Shown in pieces: positions 15,751 through 24,181 of a stretch of DNA of 64,000 nt. This DNA is from Clostridia bacterium. GTDB lineage: Bacteria > Bacillota > Clostridia > Oscillospirales > CAG-272. Made by a program: the position numbers and the translations under genes. The stretch covers positions 1 through 64,000 of the forward strand of contig JAFVTS010000011.1 in the NCBI GenBank assembly GCA_017503105.1, read 5' to 3'. Position 1 is the stretch's first letter; every line of letters starts with the position of its first letter. The notes under the pieces were generated by a model, which did no database searches, was not told the DNA's origin, and was given only the letters and a program-made list of their open reading frames with translations.

Positions 15751-17585
15751 AAAAAGTAATCTCGCTCTTTGCTTCCGAGCTTTTCAGAATAATTTTCGGC
15801 ACTTTGGTATTTGCCGTTGCGCTGGCGCTCGACTTCTTTGGCTTTTCTCCTGCCGCCGTCGCGGTCTACGTGCTCGCGCTCGTTATAGCGGGTGCTGCGG
15901 TGTTTGCTGATGCGGTCAGAGGAATTCTAAGGCGAGACTTGCTCGATGAGAAATTCCTTATGTCCGTAGCCTCCGTCGGCGCTATGATAATCGGCGAATA
16001 TACCGAGGGCGTCGCGGTAATGCTCTTCTTTCTCGTTGGTGAATACTTTGAGCATAAGGCTGTCGGACGCTCGCGGCGCTCAATAAAGGAGCTTATGAGC
16101 ATATGTCCCGACGAGGCGTGCGTCTTGCGCCCCGACGGGAGAGAGGAATTCGTCGATGCCGGTGACGTTTCGGTCGGTGACGTTATAGTTTTAAGACCCG
16201 GCGAGCGTGTTCCCGTCGACTGCGTTATAATCGAAGGCTCGTCCGACGTCGACACGTCGGCTCTTACGGGTGAGTCGGTTCCGCGTGCGTTCGGTGTGGG
16301 TGACGCTCTTGACAGCGGAGTCGTCGTTATCGGCGGAGTATTAAAATGCCGTGCTTTGCGCGAGGCATCGGAATCCCGCGCCTCCCGCGTGCTTGAGCTC
16401 GTTGAAAACGCGAGTGAAAATAAATCAAAGGAAGAGAATTTTATAACGAAATTCTCCCGTATCTATACCCCCGCCGTTGTGACGGCGGCTGTGGTTTTAG
16501 CTGTCGGTATGCCACTTCTCGGACTTGATTCGTGGGGTGGGGCGGTGTACAAGGCTTTGATGTTTCTTGTAATTTCGTGCCCGTGCGCGCTCGTTATATC
16601 GGTTCCGATGGCATTCTTCGGCGGTATCGGATGCGCGGCGGCAAACGGTATACTTTATAAAGGCGGAAACGTCTTTTCATCGGTGGCGCACGCCGACACG
16701 TTCGCGTTTGATAAAACGGGCACGCTCACGACGGGTAAATTTTCGGTTGGCAAGACTCGTGCGATCGGAATTTCCGAAGAAGAGCTCGGATACCTTGCAG
16801 CCTCCGCAGAATACGGCTCAAACCATCCGATAGCCGCGGCGATCGAGGCGGCGTCTTTGAGGAAAACCCGCCCGACGGCTGCCGAGGAAATAGCGGGGAA
16901 GGGCGTTATAGCAACTGTGGCGGGTCAAAGGATAGCCGTAGGCAACGCCGCTCTTATGAAAGACGTGGGAGTCGAAGCGGAAAACACAGACGGCGTCATA
17001 TTCGTCGCGCGCGAGTCGGAGCTCGTCGGCATCTTGGAAATATCGGATACCGTGAAGCCCGAGGCGGCTCGTGCAATATCAGAGCTCCGTGACCTCGGAG
17101 TCAGGCGCACGGTGATGCTGACGGGTGACAGACGCGAAAGAGCGGAAAGCGTCGCACGGGAGATAGGTATCGACGAGGTGAGGGCGGAGCTCTTACCCGA
17201 GGATAAGTACGCAGCGATAGAAGCGCTAATAGCGGAGTCGTCCCGCACGGTCTACGTCGGTGACGGAATTAACGACGCGCCGACGCTTGCAAGAGCTGAC
17301 GCGGGTGTGGCTATGGGCGCCCTCGGTCAGGACAGCGCAATAGAGGCGGCGGATGCGGTGATTATGTCCGACAGTCTTACAAAGCTCCCCGAAATGGTGA
17401 AAATAGCAAGAAAAACTCTCCGCATAGCGAAGGAAAATATTATCTTCGCTTTAGGTGTCAAGGCGGCGGTTATGGTACTCAGCGTCCTCGGCTTTGCCAA
17501 TATGTGGCTCGCCGTAATAGCGGACGTCGGAGTCGCCGTGCTCGCGATACTCAATTCGATGCGCACTCTTATAAAAAAGAGGTAA
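15747..17585 (+). CDS. cadA: P1B-type metal-transporting ATPase (Zn/Cd/Pb exporter, CadA/ZntA-like)
   Basis: A 612-residue membrane pump exporting divalent soft metals from the cytoplasm with ATP. Seen: the actuator TGES (174-177), metal-site CPC in span 6 (278-280), phosphorylated D322 in DKTGT, the HP dipeptide of the nucleotide-binding domain (~360), GDGINDAP, and an aspartate in the last spans (IADVGVAVLAILNSMR) as in the Zn/Cd/Pb class. It lacks its own HMA domain, which is encoded by the preceding gene. The metal-sensing repressor at the head of the operon fits Zn/Cd specificity; copper pumps would have other span 7-8 residues. Confidence 0.9.
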   Translation: MKKVISLFASELFRIIFGTLVFAVALALDFFGFSPAAVAVYVLALVIAGAAVFADAVRGILRRDLLDEKFLMSVASVGAMIIGEYTEGVAVMLFFLVGEYFEHKAVGRSRRSIKELMSICPDEACVLRPDGREEFVDAGDVSVGDVIVLRPGERVPVDCVIIEGSSDVDTSALTGESVPRAFGVGDALDSGVVVIGGVLKCRALREASESRASRVLELVENASENKSKEENFITKFSRIYTPAVVTAAVVLAVGMPLLGLDSWGGAVYKALMFLVISCPCALVISVPMAFFGGIGCAAANGILYKGGNVFSSVAHADTFAFDKTGTLTTGKFSVGKTRAIGISEEELGYLAASAEYGSNHPIAAAIEAASLRKTRPTAAEEIAGKGVIATVAGQRIAVGNAALMKDVGVEAENTDGVIFVARESELVGILEISDTVKPEAARAISELRDLGVRRTVMLTGDRRERAESVAREIGIDEVRAELLPEDKYAAIEALIAESSRTVYVGDGINDAPTLARADAGVAMGALGQDSAIEAADAVIMSDSLTKLPEMVKIARKTLRIAKENIIFALGVKAAVMVLSVLGFANMWLAVIADVGVAVLAILNSMRTLIKKR

Positions 17586-17588
17586 GCT

Positions 17589-18194
17589 ATGGCTGAATAT
17601 TATATGTTCAATAAGCCCGTCGGGTGCATCACGGCGCGGCGCGACGAGCGTCACAAAACGGTTATGGATTATTTCCCCGAAGAAAAGCGCGACGTTTTGT
17701 TTCCCGTAGGACGTCTTGACGGTGACACCGAGGGCTTTCTTCTCGTCACGGATGACGGTGAGCTGTGCTATAAGCTGCTTCGCCCCGAGCATCATATACC
17801 GAAAACTTATTTCTTTATTGCCACGGGCGCGCTCGGCGATGAAAAGATCGCGCTGCTCGAGGGCGGCGTGAAAATATATAAAAACTCGGATCTCATAACC
17901 TCGCCCGCTAAAATAGAGGACGTCCGCGCCTTAACTTACAAGGATATTGCCGAGCACCTGCCCGAAAAGGAGCGCCGTATGTCCGAAAGACGCGCGTCCT
18001 TACCCGCGGTTTCCGCCTTCATCACGATAACCGAGGGTAAAAAGCATCAGGTCAGACGAATGCTTCGCCACGTCGGTTGTAAGATAGTATATCTCAAGCG
18101 CGTTAAAATGGGCGAGCTCTCTCTTGATGCCGGGCTGCCTCTCGGTAAATACCGTTCTCTGACGGCGGAGGAGCTTGAAATCTTAAGAAGATAA
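17589..18194 (+). CDS. RsuA-family pseudouridine synthase without S4 domain
   Basis: A 201-residue enzyme of the RsuA/RluB/E/F group that converts uridine to pseudouridine in rRNA. The catalytic aspartate is D44 in GRLDGDTEGFLL, with KPVG near the N-terminus, KTYFFIATG, and the GKKHQVRRMLRHVGC motif. The usual N-terminal S4 RNA-binding domain is absent, giving a length closer to RluE. The position modified (16S U516 or a 23S site) cannot be told. It starts three bases after the ATPase gene and has its own GAGGT site, so it rides on the metal operon transcript, an unusual partner. Confidence 0.85.
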   Translation: MAEYYMFNKPVGCITARRDERHKTVMDYFPEEKRDVLFPVGRLDGDTEGFLLVTDDGELCYKLLRPEHHIPKTYFFIATGALGDEKIALLEGGVKIYKNSDLITSPAKIEDVRALTYKDIAEHLPEKERRMSERRASLPAVSAFITITEGKKHQVRRMLRHVGCKIVYLKRVKMGELSLDAGLPLGKYRSLTAEELEILRR

Positions 18195-18249
18195 AACTCG
18201 GTTTACTACCACCCCGTGTTAAAAAATAAGGGTAAAATGTAAACTAAAA

Positions 18250-18300
18250 TAAACAGCGGGCGGAGACACTGCATTACAATGTCTCCGCCCGCTGTTTTAT
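18250..18300. terminator. Strong terminator between convergent genes
   Basis: AAACAGCGGGCGGAGACA at 18251-18268 pairs perfectly with its complement ending at 18298, with A-rich and T-rich flanks. It serves both the rightward pseudouridine synthase gene and leftward smpB. Confidence 0.88.
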
Positions 18301-18343
18301 TCGGCTATCCCTGAACGCGACAGCCGCTTTGCTGTTTTATCGG

Positions 18344-18811
18344 TCAAAATCTGTCTTTCATAGCGCGCTCGATCGTTCTGTCGGCATCGCGCTTTGCGGC
18401 GGTGTCACGCTTGTCATAGAGCTTTTTACCGCGACAAAGTCCAAGTGCCATTTTCAGCCTTGAGCCCTTGAAGTAAAGCGAAAGAGGCACGAGCGTATAT
18501 CCGTCACGCGATACGAGTCCCGTCAGCTTCATTATTTCCTTTTTGTGCATAAGAAGCCTTTTCGGGCGAAGCGGGTCGCGGTTGAAAATATTTCCTTGCT
18601 CGTACGGGCTGACGTGCACGCCGAGGGCGAAAAGCTCGCCGCCGTCTATATCACAATAGGAGTCCTTCAGATTGACTCCGCCGGCTCTTATTGATTTGAC
18701 CTCTGTGCCGAAGAGCTCGATTCCCGCCTCGTATACCTCCTCTACGAAGTAATCGTGGCGTGCCTTTTTGTTTTCGGCAACGGTTTTTTGTTCGTTCTTC
18801 TTATCTGCCAT
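18344..18811 (-). CDS. smpB: SsrA-binding protein SmpB
   Basis: A 155-residue trans-translation factor that brings tmRNA to stalled ribosomes. Typical signatures: [24 protein letters not shown] near the start, NLKDSYCDI, the HVSPYEQGN segment, and the C-terminal basic tail with [18 protein letters not shown]. No tmRNA gene is seen next to it. It lies downstream of spoIIR with a 76-base gap and is read toward the strong hairpin at 18250-18300. Confidence 0.95.
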   Translation of the reverse strand: MADKKNEQKTVAENKKARHDYFVEEVYEAGIELFGTEVKSIRAGGVNLKDSYCDIDGGELFALGVHVSPYEQGNIFNRDPLRPKRLLMHKKEIMKLTGLVSRDGYTLVPLSLYFKGSRLKMALGLCRGKKLYDKRDTAAKRDADRTIERAMKDRF

Positions 18812-18887
18812 AAGTCCCCCGAATGCGTTTCGTTACTATAATAATATCATATTCGGGCGCAAATTTCAACCACCGCGATGAAAAAAC

Positions 18888-19460
18888 TTAAAATTGCGAT
18901 ATCAGCTCAAGCAGCTTGAATTTTACTTTATATTCTCCGCCGCGTATGAGCCTCTTTTCGCCGTCCGAATAATTCATTATTCCGTCGTCCGCAACGCTCG
19001 CACCAAGGCACAGGGGCGGGTACATAACGCACCACCAATTTTTCCCCGCGCCGCTTCCGATTACGAGCCTTAAAGAGGTGTATTCTCCCGCGGGCAGAGT
19101 GAATTCCTCGTATTTTCTCGTTTCGTAGTATTCCTCGGTAAGCGTAGCCTTCACGGGGTAGGAGTATCCGAGTCCGCGCACGGTTTTCTCGCAATACTCT
19201 TCTATATCCGACAGCAGATTTCCAAGCCTTGCCTCGGCGTCCTCCTTGCTTTTAGCCGCGCAAAGGCTTTGTCCGTATCTTTCAAGCACCGCATCCCTTA
19301 AAAGCAGCTTTAAGCGTTGATCCTCCTCGCCGTCGGAGTTTGCGATGATATGTAGTCTTACGGTATCATCGTAAATTGCCGCCTCCGCCTCCGTTGGAAC
19401 GACGGCGATGATCAAAGCGCATATCAGCACCGTCAGTGCAGGTAAAATAATTTTTTTCAT
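18888..19460 (-). CDS. spoIIR: Stage II sporulation protein R
   Basis: A 190-residue secreted signalling protein made in the forespore that triggers processing of pro-sigma-E by SpoIIGA in the mother cell. An N-terminal signal peptide (KKIILPALTVLICALIIAV) is followed by the diagnostic VRLHIIANSDGEEDQRLKLL block, and the C-terminal half has NWWCVMYPPLC. Its presence places the organism in an endospore-forming lineage, although it does not prove that sporulation is functional. AGGAAG precedes the ATG. A sigma-F type promoter would be expected but was not convincingly found. Confidence 0.93.
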   Translation of the reverse strand: MKKIILPALTVLICALIIAVVPTEAEAAIYDDTVRLHIIANSDGEEDQRLKLLLRDAVLERYGQSLCAAKSKEDAEARLGNLLSDIEEYCEKTVRGLGYSYPVKATLTEEYYETRKYEEFTLPAGEYTSLRLVIGSGAGKNWWCVMYPPLCLGASVADDGIMNYSDGEKRLIRGGEYKVKFKLLELISQF

Positions 19461-19548
19461 TTTTTCTTCCTTTCTATTGGTTTCTCCTTGATTTTTGTCT
19501 CCGTTTTGTAAAAATATGCAAGCAAAAACGTTTTTTTTGAAAAATCCC

Positions 19549-19577
19549 TTGAAAAGAATAAGAAAGTATGTTAAAAT
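19549..19577 (+). promoter_or_regulatory. Promoter of the Cys/His-repeat lipoprotein gene
   Basis: TTGAAA (19549-19554), a 17-base spacer and TAAAAT (19572-19577), followed by AAGGAG seven bases before the ATG at 19608. Confidence 0.7.
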
Positions 19578-19607
19578 AATTAAAAAGATATTTTAAGGAG
19601 AAAAAAG

Positions 19608-21146
19608 ATGAAAAATAAATTTTTACGTTTTTTGGTCATCGCGGCACTTCTTTTGTTCGCGTTGACGTTCATAGCTTCCTGCGGTGACGACGCCGTGACT
19701 GAACAGCCGCAGCACACCCATACGTTCGTCGAAACCTGGAGCTACGATGCGAACGGTCACTGGAAGGCTGCGAATTGCGGACATAACGATCAGAAGGCTG
19801 AGTTCTCAGCTCACATCGGAATGGCAGAGGATCACGTCTGCGACGTTTGCGGATGGGTCTCTCATACGTTTTCCGAGGCTTGGCAGCACGATGACGCAAA
19901 GCATTGGCACCCCGCCGATTGTAATAACGACGGGCACAGGACAGGCACCGCCGCACACGAGGGTCTTGACGATTGCAAATGTGACGTGTGCGACCGTGTA
20001 GTACATAAATTCGGTGAGTGGGAAACCGTCACCGCAGCTACTTGCGTAGAACAGGGCTTGGAGAAGCGCGTTTGCGAAAGAGGCTGCGGCGCGTCCGAGA
20101 CCCGCGCTACCGCGACCGTGGCACATACGGCGGGTGACGTTACCGTAGAGGTTACGAAAGCTCCTACCTGCACCGAGGGCGGAACCTACGACGAGGTGAT
20201 ATACTGCTCCGTTTGCGGTGCCGAAATTTCAAGAACGGAAAAAACGAGTGAACCCAACGCCCACGATTTCAGCGGCGAATGGGTACGCACCGAGGAAAAG
20301 CACTTCAAGCGCTGCGCTTGCGGTGAGATAAGCGAAGAAGGCTCTCACGAATATCCCGAAGGTGAAACGGCTTGCTCCGTCTGCTCTTACAGCTGGCATA
20401 ACGAGCATACCGAGGGTAATGTCGTAATAGAAAACGAGAAGGCTCCCACCTGTACCGCAGAGGGCTCTTACGACGAGGTCGTATACTGCACCGTATGTCA
20501 GGCAGAGCTTAAAAGGGAGACCAAGGTCGTTCCCACCGTCGACCACACGGAGGGCGAGCCCGTAAGAGAAAATGAAAAGGCTCCCACCTGCACCGAGGCA
20601 GGCTCTTACGACGAGGTAACGTATTGCACCGAATGTAACGCGGAACTCACAAGAACGCCTGTTACTACCGAGGCGGCGTCAGGTCATACTTATTCAGAGC
20701 AGTGGACGAAGGATGAAACGGGTCATTGGCACGAGTGCACTTGCGAGCACGCTCTTGAACCCAAGGACTTCGGCGAGCACGTAGGAATGGAGGATTGCGT
20801 TTGTGACGTTTGCGGCTATGAGAGCCACAGCTTCTCCGACACTTGGATATACAATGAAGACGGGCATTGGCATATAGCCGATTGCGGCGACGCGACTCAT
20901 AAGACCGAGCGTGAGGAACACGTCGGTATGGAGGACTGCGTTTGTGACGTTTGCGGATACGCGGGTCACACTTACACCGAAGAGTGGCAGCACGACGAGA
21001 GCCATCATTGGCACGACGCGGCTTGCGATCACAAAAACGAGAGATCGGAGTATGAAAAGCACGATTTCGATGGCGGAATATGCAAGGACTGCGGTTACAA
21101 GGATCCTTCAGACGCGCCCGTTGAGCTTCCGATAATTCCCGCATAA
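19608..21146 (+). CDS. Secreted lipoprotein made of tandem Cys/His-rich repeats
   Basis: A 512-residue protein with a lipoprotein signal peptide (lipobox IASC, C25). The mature part is almost wholly repeats of two kinds. Type A (about four copies and partial ones) has the pattern H-F-E-W-D-GHWH-ADC-H...EHVGMEDCVCDVCGY. Type B (about three copies) has the pattern HTEG...EKAPTCTEAGSYDEV-YC-C-AEL-R. CxxC pairs with flanking histidines suggest many small zinc-ribbon-like modules. Similar modules occur as spacers in large Firmicutes surface proteins; here they make up the whole protein. It could bind metal or act as a stalk or adhesin. It stands alone between its own promoter and terminator. Confidence 0.85.
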   Translation: MKNKFLRFLVIAALLLFALTFIASCGDDAVTEQPQHTHTFVETWSYDANGHWKAANCGHNDQKAEFSAHIGMAEDHVCDVCGWVSHTFSEAWQHDDAKHWHPADCNNDGHRTGTAAHEGLDDCKCDVCDRVVHKFGEWETVTAATCVEQGLEKRVCERGCGASETRATATVAHTAGDVTVEVTKAPTCTEGGTYDEVIYCSVCGAEISRTEKTSEPNAHDFSGEWVRTEEKHFKRCACGEISEEGSHEYPEGETACSVCSYSWHNEHTEGNVVIENEKAPTCTAEGSYDEVVYCTVCQAELKRETKVVPTVDHTEGEPVRENEKAPTCTEAGSYDEVTYCTECNAELTRTPVTTEAASGHTYSEQWTKDETGHWHECTCEHALEPKDFGEHVGMEDCVCDVCGYESHSFSDTWIYNEDGHWHIADCGDATHKTEREEHVGMEDCVCDVCGYAGHTYTEEWQHDESHHWHDAACDHKNERSEYEKHDFDGGICKDCGYKDPSDAPVELPIIPA

Positions 21147-21147
21147 C

Positions 21148-21185
21148 AAAAAACGCTTACGGTTTTTAGCCGTAAGCGTTTTTTA
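21148..21185. terminator. Bidirectional terminator
   Basis: AAAAAACGCTTACGG pairs perfectly with CCGTAAGCGTTTTTT around a short loop. It ends the lipoprotein gene and the leftward DUF4886 operon. Confidence 0.92.
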
Positions 21186-21223
21186 TGTAGACCGTACTGT
21201 CGAAAACTTGGATTTTTACTGCC

Positions 21224-21973
21224 TTAGCCCTGCGTCATAGAGATGACGGTGTCTTTGATCTTCTTAATGCGCATCATATCTATTCCGAGCATCGGAGGCA
21301 CGAAGTCGTTTTCTTCGATGTTCTTCATTCCGAGAGTCGCGCACCACATAAGAGCTGCCGCGTATCTGCCGTAATCCATACTGAGGTGGAAGCCGTCGCG
21401 CGTGAGCCTTGCTCCGTACTTTGCGGGATCAAACATCCAACTCTCGCGCAGATTTGCGATGAGATTTCCTACGGGAACGAATATATCCGCACCGATGAGC
21501 TCTGCGGCTCTCTTGTAGCACTCGTAAAGCTTTGCGTGCATAATATGACGGTCACGCTCATAGTTTGCAAAGCCGCTGTTAGGCGCGTCCGCCTCGTATG
21601 CCCAAGTCTGGTGAATGGCGATCTTCGCCTCGGGTTGAAGCTCTCTTACGTGTGCAACAAGCTCTTCAAGGAACGGAACGTAGGTTTCCCAAAGACCCGA
21701 GAAGGGGCTCGCTTGCTGAATGCTTACTACGTCGTACTTGTCTTGTGTAAGTGCTTCATCAAGAGAGATTTTTTCGCCTCCTTCTGCGTTGACGGATTTT
21801 GCGTAGAGGTGCTTCTCGTCGTTCATACCGATGTTCGAGCAATGTCTTTCAAGTGAGCATCCTCCGATAACGAGATTGACCGTTGTAAGGTCGAAGTTGC
21901 CGGCCTTCGCTATTTTTGCCATATATTCGCAGGCGTCCTGAGAAAATGAATTACCTATAAAAAGAACTTTCAT
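21224..21973 (-). CDS. DUF4886 / SGNH-hydrolase-like protein
   Basis: A 249-residue cytoplasmic protein of the SGNH/GDSL hydrolase superfamily, DUF4886 type. Block I is GNSFS (7-11) with S9 as the probable nucleophile, and the DGFH block V gives D193 and H196. Members act as esterases or deacylases, often on acylated sugars. It is the last gene of a leftward three-gene operon: the alpha/beta hydrolase ends four bases before this start. Two ester-cleaving folds in one operon suggest breakdown of an acylated compound. Confidence 0.8.
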   Translation of the reverse strand: MKVLFIGNSFSQDACEYMAKIAKAGNFDLTTVNLVIGGCSLERHCSNIGMNDEKHLYAKSVNAEGGEKISLDEALTQDKYDVVSIQQASPFSGLWETYVPFLEELVAHVRELQPEAKIAIHQTWAYEADAPNSGFANYERDRHIMHAKLYECYKRAAELIGADIFVPVGNLIANLRESWMFDPAKYGARLTRDGFHLSMDYGRYAAALMWCATLGMKNIEENDFVPPMLGIDMMRIKKIKDTVISMTQG

Positions 21974-21977
21974 AATA

Positions 21978-22736
21978 TTACTCCTTTACTGATGTGACGA
22001 AAGCTTCAATGAGTTTTCCAAACGCGCTCAATCCGTCCTCCTCGTCGATCCTTCCGACGTACTTGCAGTGCTTTCCGTGCATAACGGTATGCGTGATCTT
22101 GGGCTCGGTGTGACCGAAGTGCTTGAGGGTGGAAAGGACGAGCATAGTTTGCTCGTAGCGATTTTGCATATCTTCATCTGAAACGATGAAGGTCATAGGA
22201 GGATATTCCGTATCCGTGCCTATGTGATAAAGGGGAGCGGTCTCATCGACTATGACCCTGCGAGGGTCAACGCCTGAGAATTTGAGCACGTTGAAGTGTG
22301 CCGTGGGTTGCCCCGCGTCGTGAACGTATCCCGCGATGAGCTTCTTGTCGACTCCCGCGCCCTCGTACCAACGCTTGTCAAAGCAAAGCATCATCGACAT
22401 ATAGCCGCCTGCGGATGAGCCGCCAACGAAAATGCCCTTGCATTCACCGTAGTTTTTGATGTTGTCGCTTACAAATTTTACGGCATTTGCCGCATCAACG
22501 AGAAAGTCGGGGTAAGCGTGAGTGGGGTACATTCTGTATTTTACAGATGCCACCGCTATACCGTGCTCGCAAAGATAATTAGCAAACTTTTCGGCACCCT
22601 TATGTGAGCCCTTTTCAAGTCCTCCGCCGTGGTAATAGACGAAAACGTCAAACGCGCCTTCGTCGGGCAAAAAGAGATCGAGTACAAGCTCTTCGTTTGC
22701 CACTTTAGAATAAACAATGTCTTCGATTATTTTCAT
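21978..22736 (-). CDS. Alpha/beta-hydrolase esterase (HSL/BD-FAE-like)
   Basis: A 252-residue soluble alpha/beta hydrolase. The oxyanion-hole motif YYHGGGLEKGS (HGGG at 36-39) and the nucleophile elbow GGSSAGG (S108) are clear, with catalytic Asp and His expected near VSDEDM and HGKH. This is the carboxylesterase/hormone-sensitive-lipase-like layout common among bacterial carbohydrate esterases. It overlaps the upstream small membrane protein gene by four bases and is followed by the DUF4886 gene. Confidence 0.85.
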   Translation of the reverse strand: MKIIEDIVYSKVANEELVLDLFLPDEGAFDVFVYYHGGGLEKGSHKGAEKFANYLCEHGIAVASVKYRMYPTHAYPDFLVDAANAVKFVSDNIKNYGECKGIFVGGSSAGGYMSMMLCFDKRWYEGAGVDKKLIAGYVHDAGQPTAHFNVLKFSGVDPRRVIVDETAPLYHIGTDTEYPPMTFIVSDEDMQNRYEQTMLVLSTLKHFGHTEPKITHTVMHGKHCKYVGRIDEEDGLSAFGKLIEAFVTSVKE

Positions 22737-23032
22737 AATCTGCCCTCCTTTTTATCAATAGCTCTGTTTCTTACGTAGAGTAAGAGATCTGCGCCGACCA
22801 TAATGAAGTTGAGAATGTAGAATACGAGCACGTACCATTTGGATGCGAAGTTTGCCATATATTCCGCATTAGCAAATTTGGACGCAATGCCCGCGATGTA
22901 TCCGAAGAAAATGAGGCAAAGGAAGAGAAGGCTCTTTCCTTTGGTCGTTCTTGCCTTATACGATTTTACAACGTTGAAGGGCCAGGACGCACCGAAGCTT
23001 ACGACCATTATGATCTCAAGAATTTCTGCCAT
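22733..23032 (-). CDS. Small three-span membrane protein, SemiSWEET/PQ-loop-like
   Basis: A 99-residue protein with three predicted membrane helices and short loops. The segment ASWPFNVVKSYKARTTKGKSL after the first helix resembles the PQ-loop/SemiSWEET pattern (P-x-x-x-K/R-T-K), in which a triple-helix unit dimerises to make a sugar pore. Sugar transport is therefore plausible but not shown. It is the first gene of the leftward operon with two esterase-like genes and is divergent from a LysR-type regulator. Confidence 0.6.
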   Translation of the reverse strand: MAEILEIIMVVSFGASWPFNVVKSYKARTTKGKSLLFLCLIFFGYIAGIASKFANAEYMANFASKWYVLVFYILNFIMVGADLLLYVRNRAIDKKEGRL

Positions 23033-23123
23033 ATTAACAATACCTCCTTTAAAAATAATTTAATACACTTAAATGATACCAAAATAAAATAACTTTGTAA
23101 ATATTCAAATAAAATATCCTGCT

Positions 23124-23157
23124 ATAACTTGAAAGTTATGCTGATTTGTGATAGAAT
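23124..23157 (+). promoter_or_regulatory. Promoter with overlapping palindrome upstream of the LysR gene
   Basis: TTGAAA (23129-23134), a 17-base spacer and TAGAAT (23152-23157). A perfect palindrome ATAACTT-GA-AAGTTAT (23124-23139) covers the -35 box, as expected for autorepression by a LysR-type protein that also controls the divergent operon. Confidence 0.7.
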
Positions 23158-23186
23158 ATAATCAAAACTATTCTCGGAGATGCAAA

Positions 23187-24050
23187 ATGGAGCTTTTACA
23201 GTTGAAATATTTCTGCGACGCTGCAGAATGTGAGAACTTTTCCAAAACGGCGGAGAAATTCCGCGTTCCACCCTCAAATATTTCTCAAAGCGTGAAGCGC
23301 CTTGAATCAGAGCTTGGAGCGCTGCTTTTTGAAAGACGCGCAAACAGTGTGACCCTCACGGAGAAGGGGCGAGTTTTTTACAAAAAAGCGACGGAGGCGC
23401 TCTTGCTTCTCGAAGAAGGGCGGGCACTTGTCGGAGGTGAGGACGGTGCGGGGCATATAAGGATACTTGCAGGCTCCTTGCGCAGAATAGTTATGCAAAC
23501 GGTAGAAAAGTTCAGGCGCACTTACCCCGACGTGGAAATAGAGCTCAGCTACGATACGCACGCGGACGTTAAGGACTTTGACGTCGTTATCTCGTCGGAC
23601 GATCTGGCGGGGGTGCTTGGTGGGGGCGCACCAATACTGCGCGAGCGTATGATGCTTGCTCTCAATAAGAACCACCGTCTTGCGTTTAAGGACGCGCCGA
23701 CTGTTGATGACCTGAAAAGCGAGATCTTCGTTTGTATGGGCAAGGATTCGAGCCTTTCGCACGCGTTTGAGCAAATATGCGCGCGAGCGGGCTTTACGCC
23801 AAACGTCTCCATACGGTGCGATGATCCTTATTACGCCCGCAAATGCGTTGAGCTTGCACTTGGGATAATCGTATTTCCCGAGGTTTCGTGGCGGGGAATG
23901 TTTTCCGATGATACGGTGCTGAAAAAATTTGGCGATTACACGAGGAATACTTATCTTTATATCAATAAAAGGAAGCGCGGCGACTCGGCTGTTGGCAGCT
24001 TCGTTGCGATGATGAAGAGCGAGTGTGAGGACGAGGAATCGGCTCTTTGA
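23187..24050 (+). CDS. LysR-family transcriptional regulator
   Basis: A 287-residue LysR-type regulator. The N-terminal winged helix-turn-helix (MELLQLKYFCDAAECENFSKTA, then SNISQSVKRLESELGALLFERR) is intact, and the substrate-binding domain follows from about residue 90. The start at 23187 is chosen over the longer frame from 23148: GGAGA lies upstream, the protein then starts as family members do, and the promoter's -10 box would otherwise be inside the gene. It is divergent from the esterase/membrane-protein operon, its likely target. Confidence 0.88.
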   Translation: MELLQLKYFCDAAECENFSKTAEKFRVPPSNISQSVKRLESELGALLFERRANSVTLTEKGRVFYKKATEALLLLEEGRALVGGEDGAGHIRILAGSLRRIVMQTVEKFRRTYPDVEIELSYDTHADVKDFDVVISSDDLAGVLGGGAPILRERMMLALNKNHRLAFKDAPTVDDLKSEIFVCMGKDSSLSHAFEQICARAGFTPNVSIRCDDPYYARKCVELALGIIVFPEVSWRGMFSDDTVLKKFGDYTRNTYLYINKRKRGDSAVGSFVAMMKSECEDEESAL

Positions 24051-24113
24051 AGTCCTTATGTGCCATAGCGTGTTAAATTATCGGGCGCCCCGAACGTCTG
24101 CTGGCAGAAAAAG

Positions 24114-24150
24114 AAGGATGCATTTCGGAAAAAGAATGCATCCTTTTTTA
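24114..24150 (+). terminator. Terminator after the LysR gene
   Basis: AAGGATGCATT pairs perfectly with AATGCATCCTT and is followed by a T-run. Confidence 0.88.
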
Positions 24151-24181
24151 TGTATCTTAAGACTCTTTTAAATCGCGTACG

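Noticed and set aside
18195..18343. tmRNA gene beside smpB
   Set aside because: The gap is too short and holds only a terminator hairpin.
19461..19560. Sigma-F promoter for spoIIR
   Set aside because: A GCATA -35-like box is present on the minus strand, but the -10 match is incomplete and the spacing is only about 12 bases.
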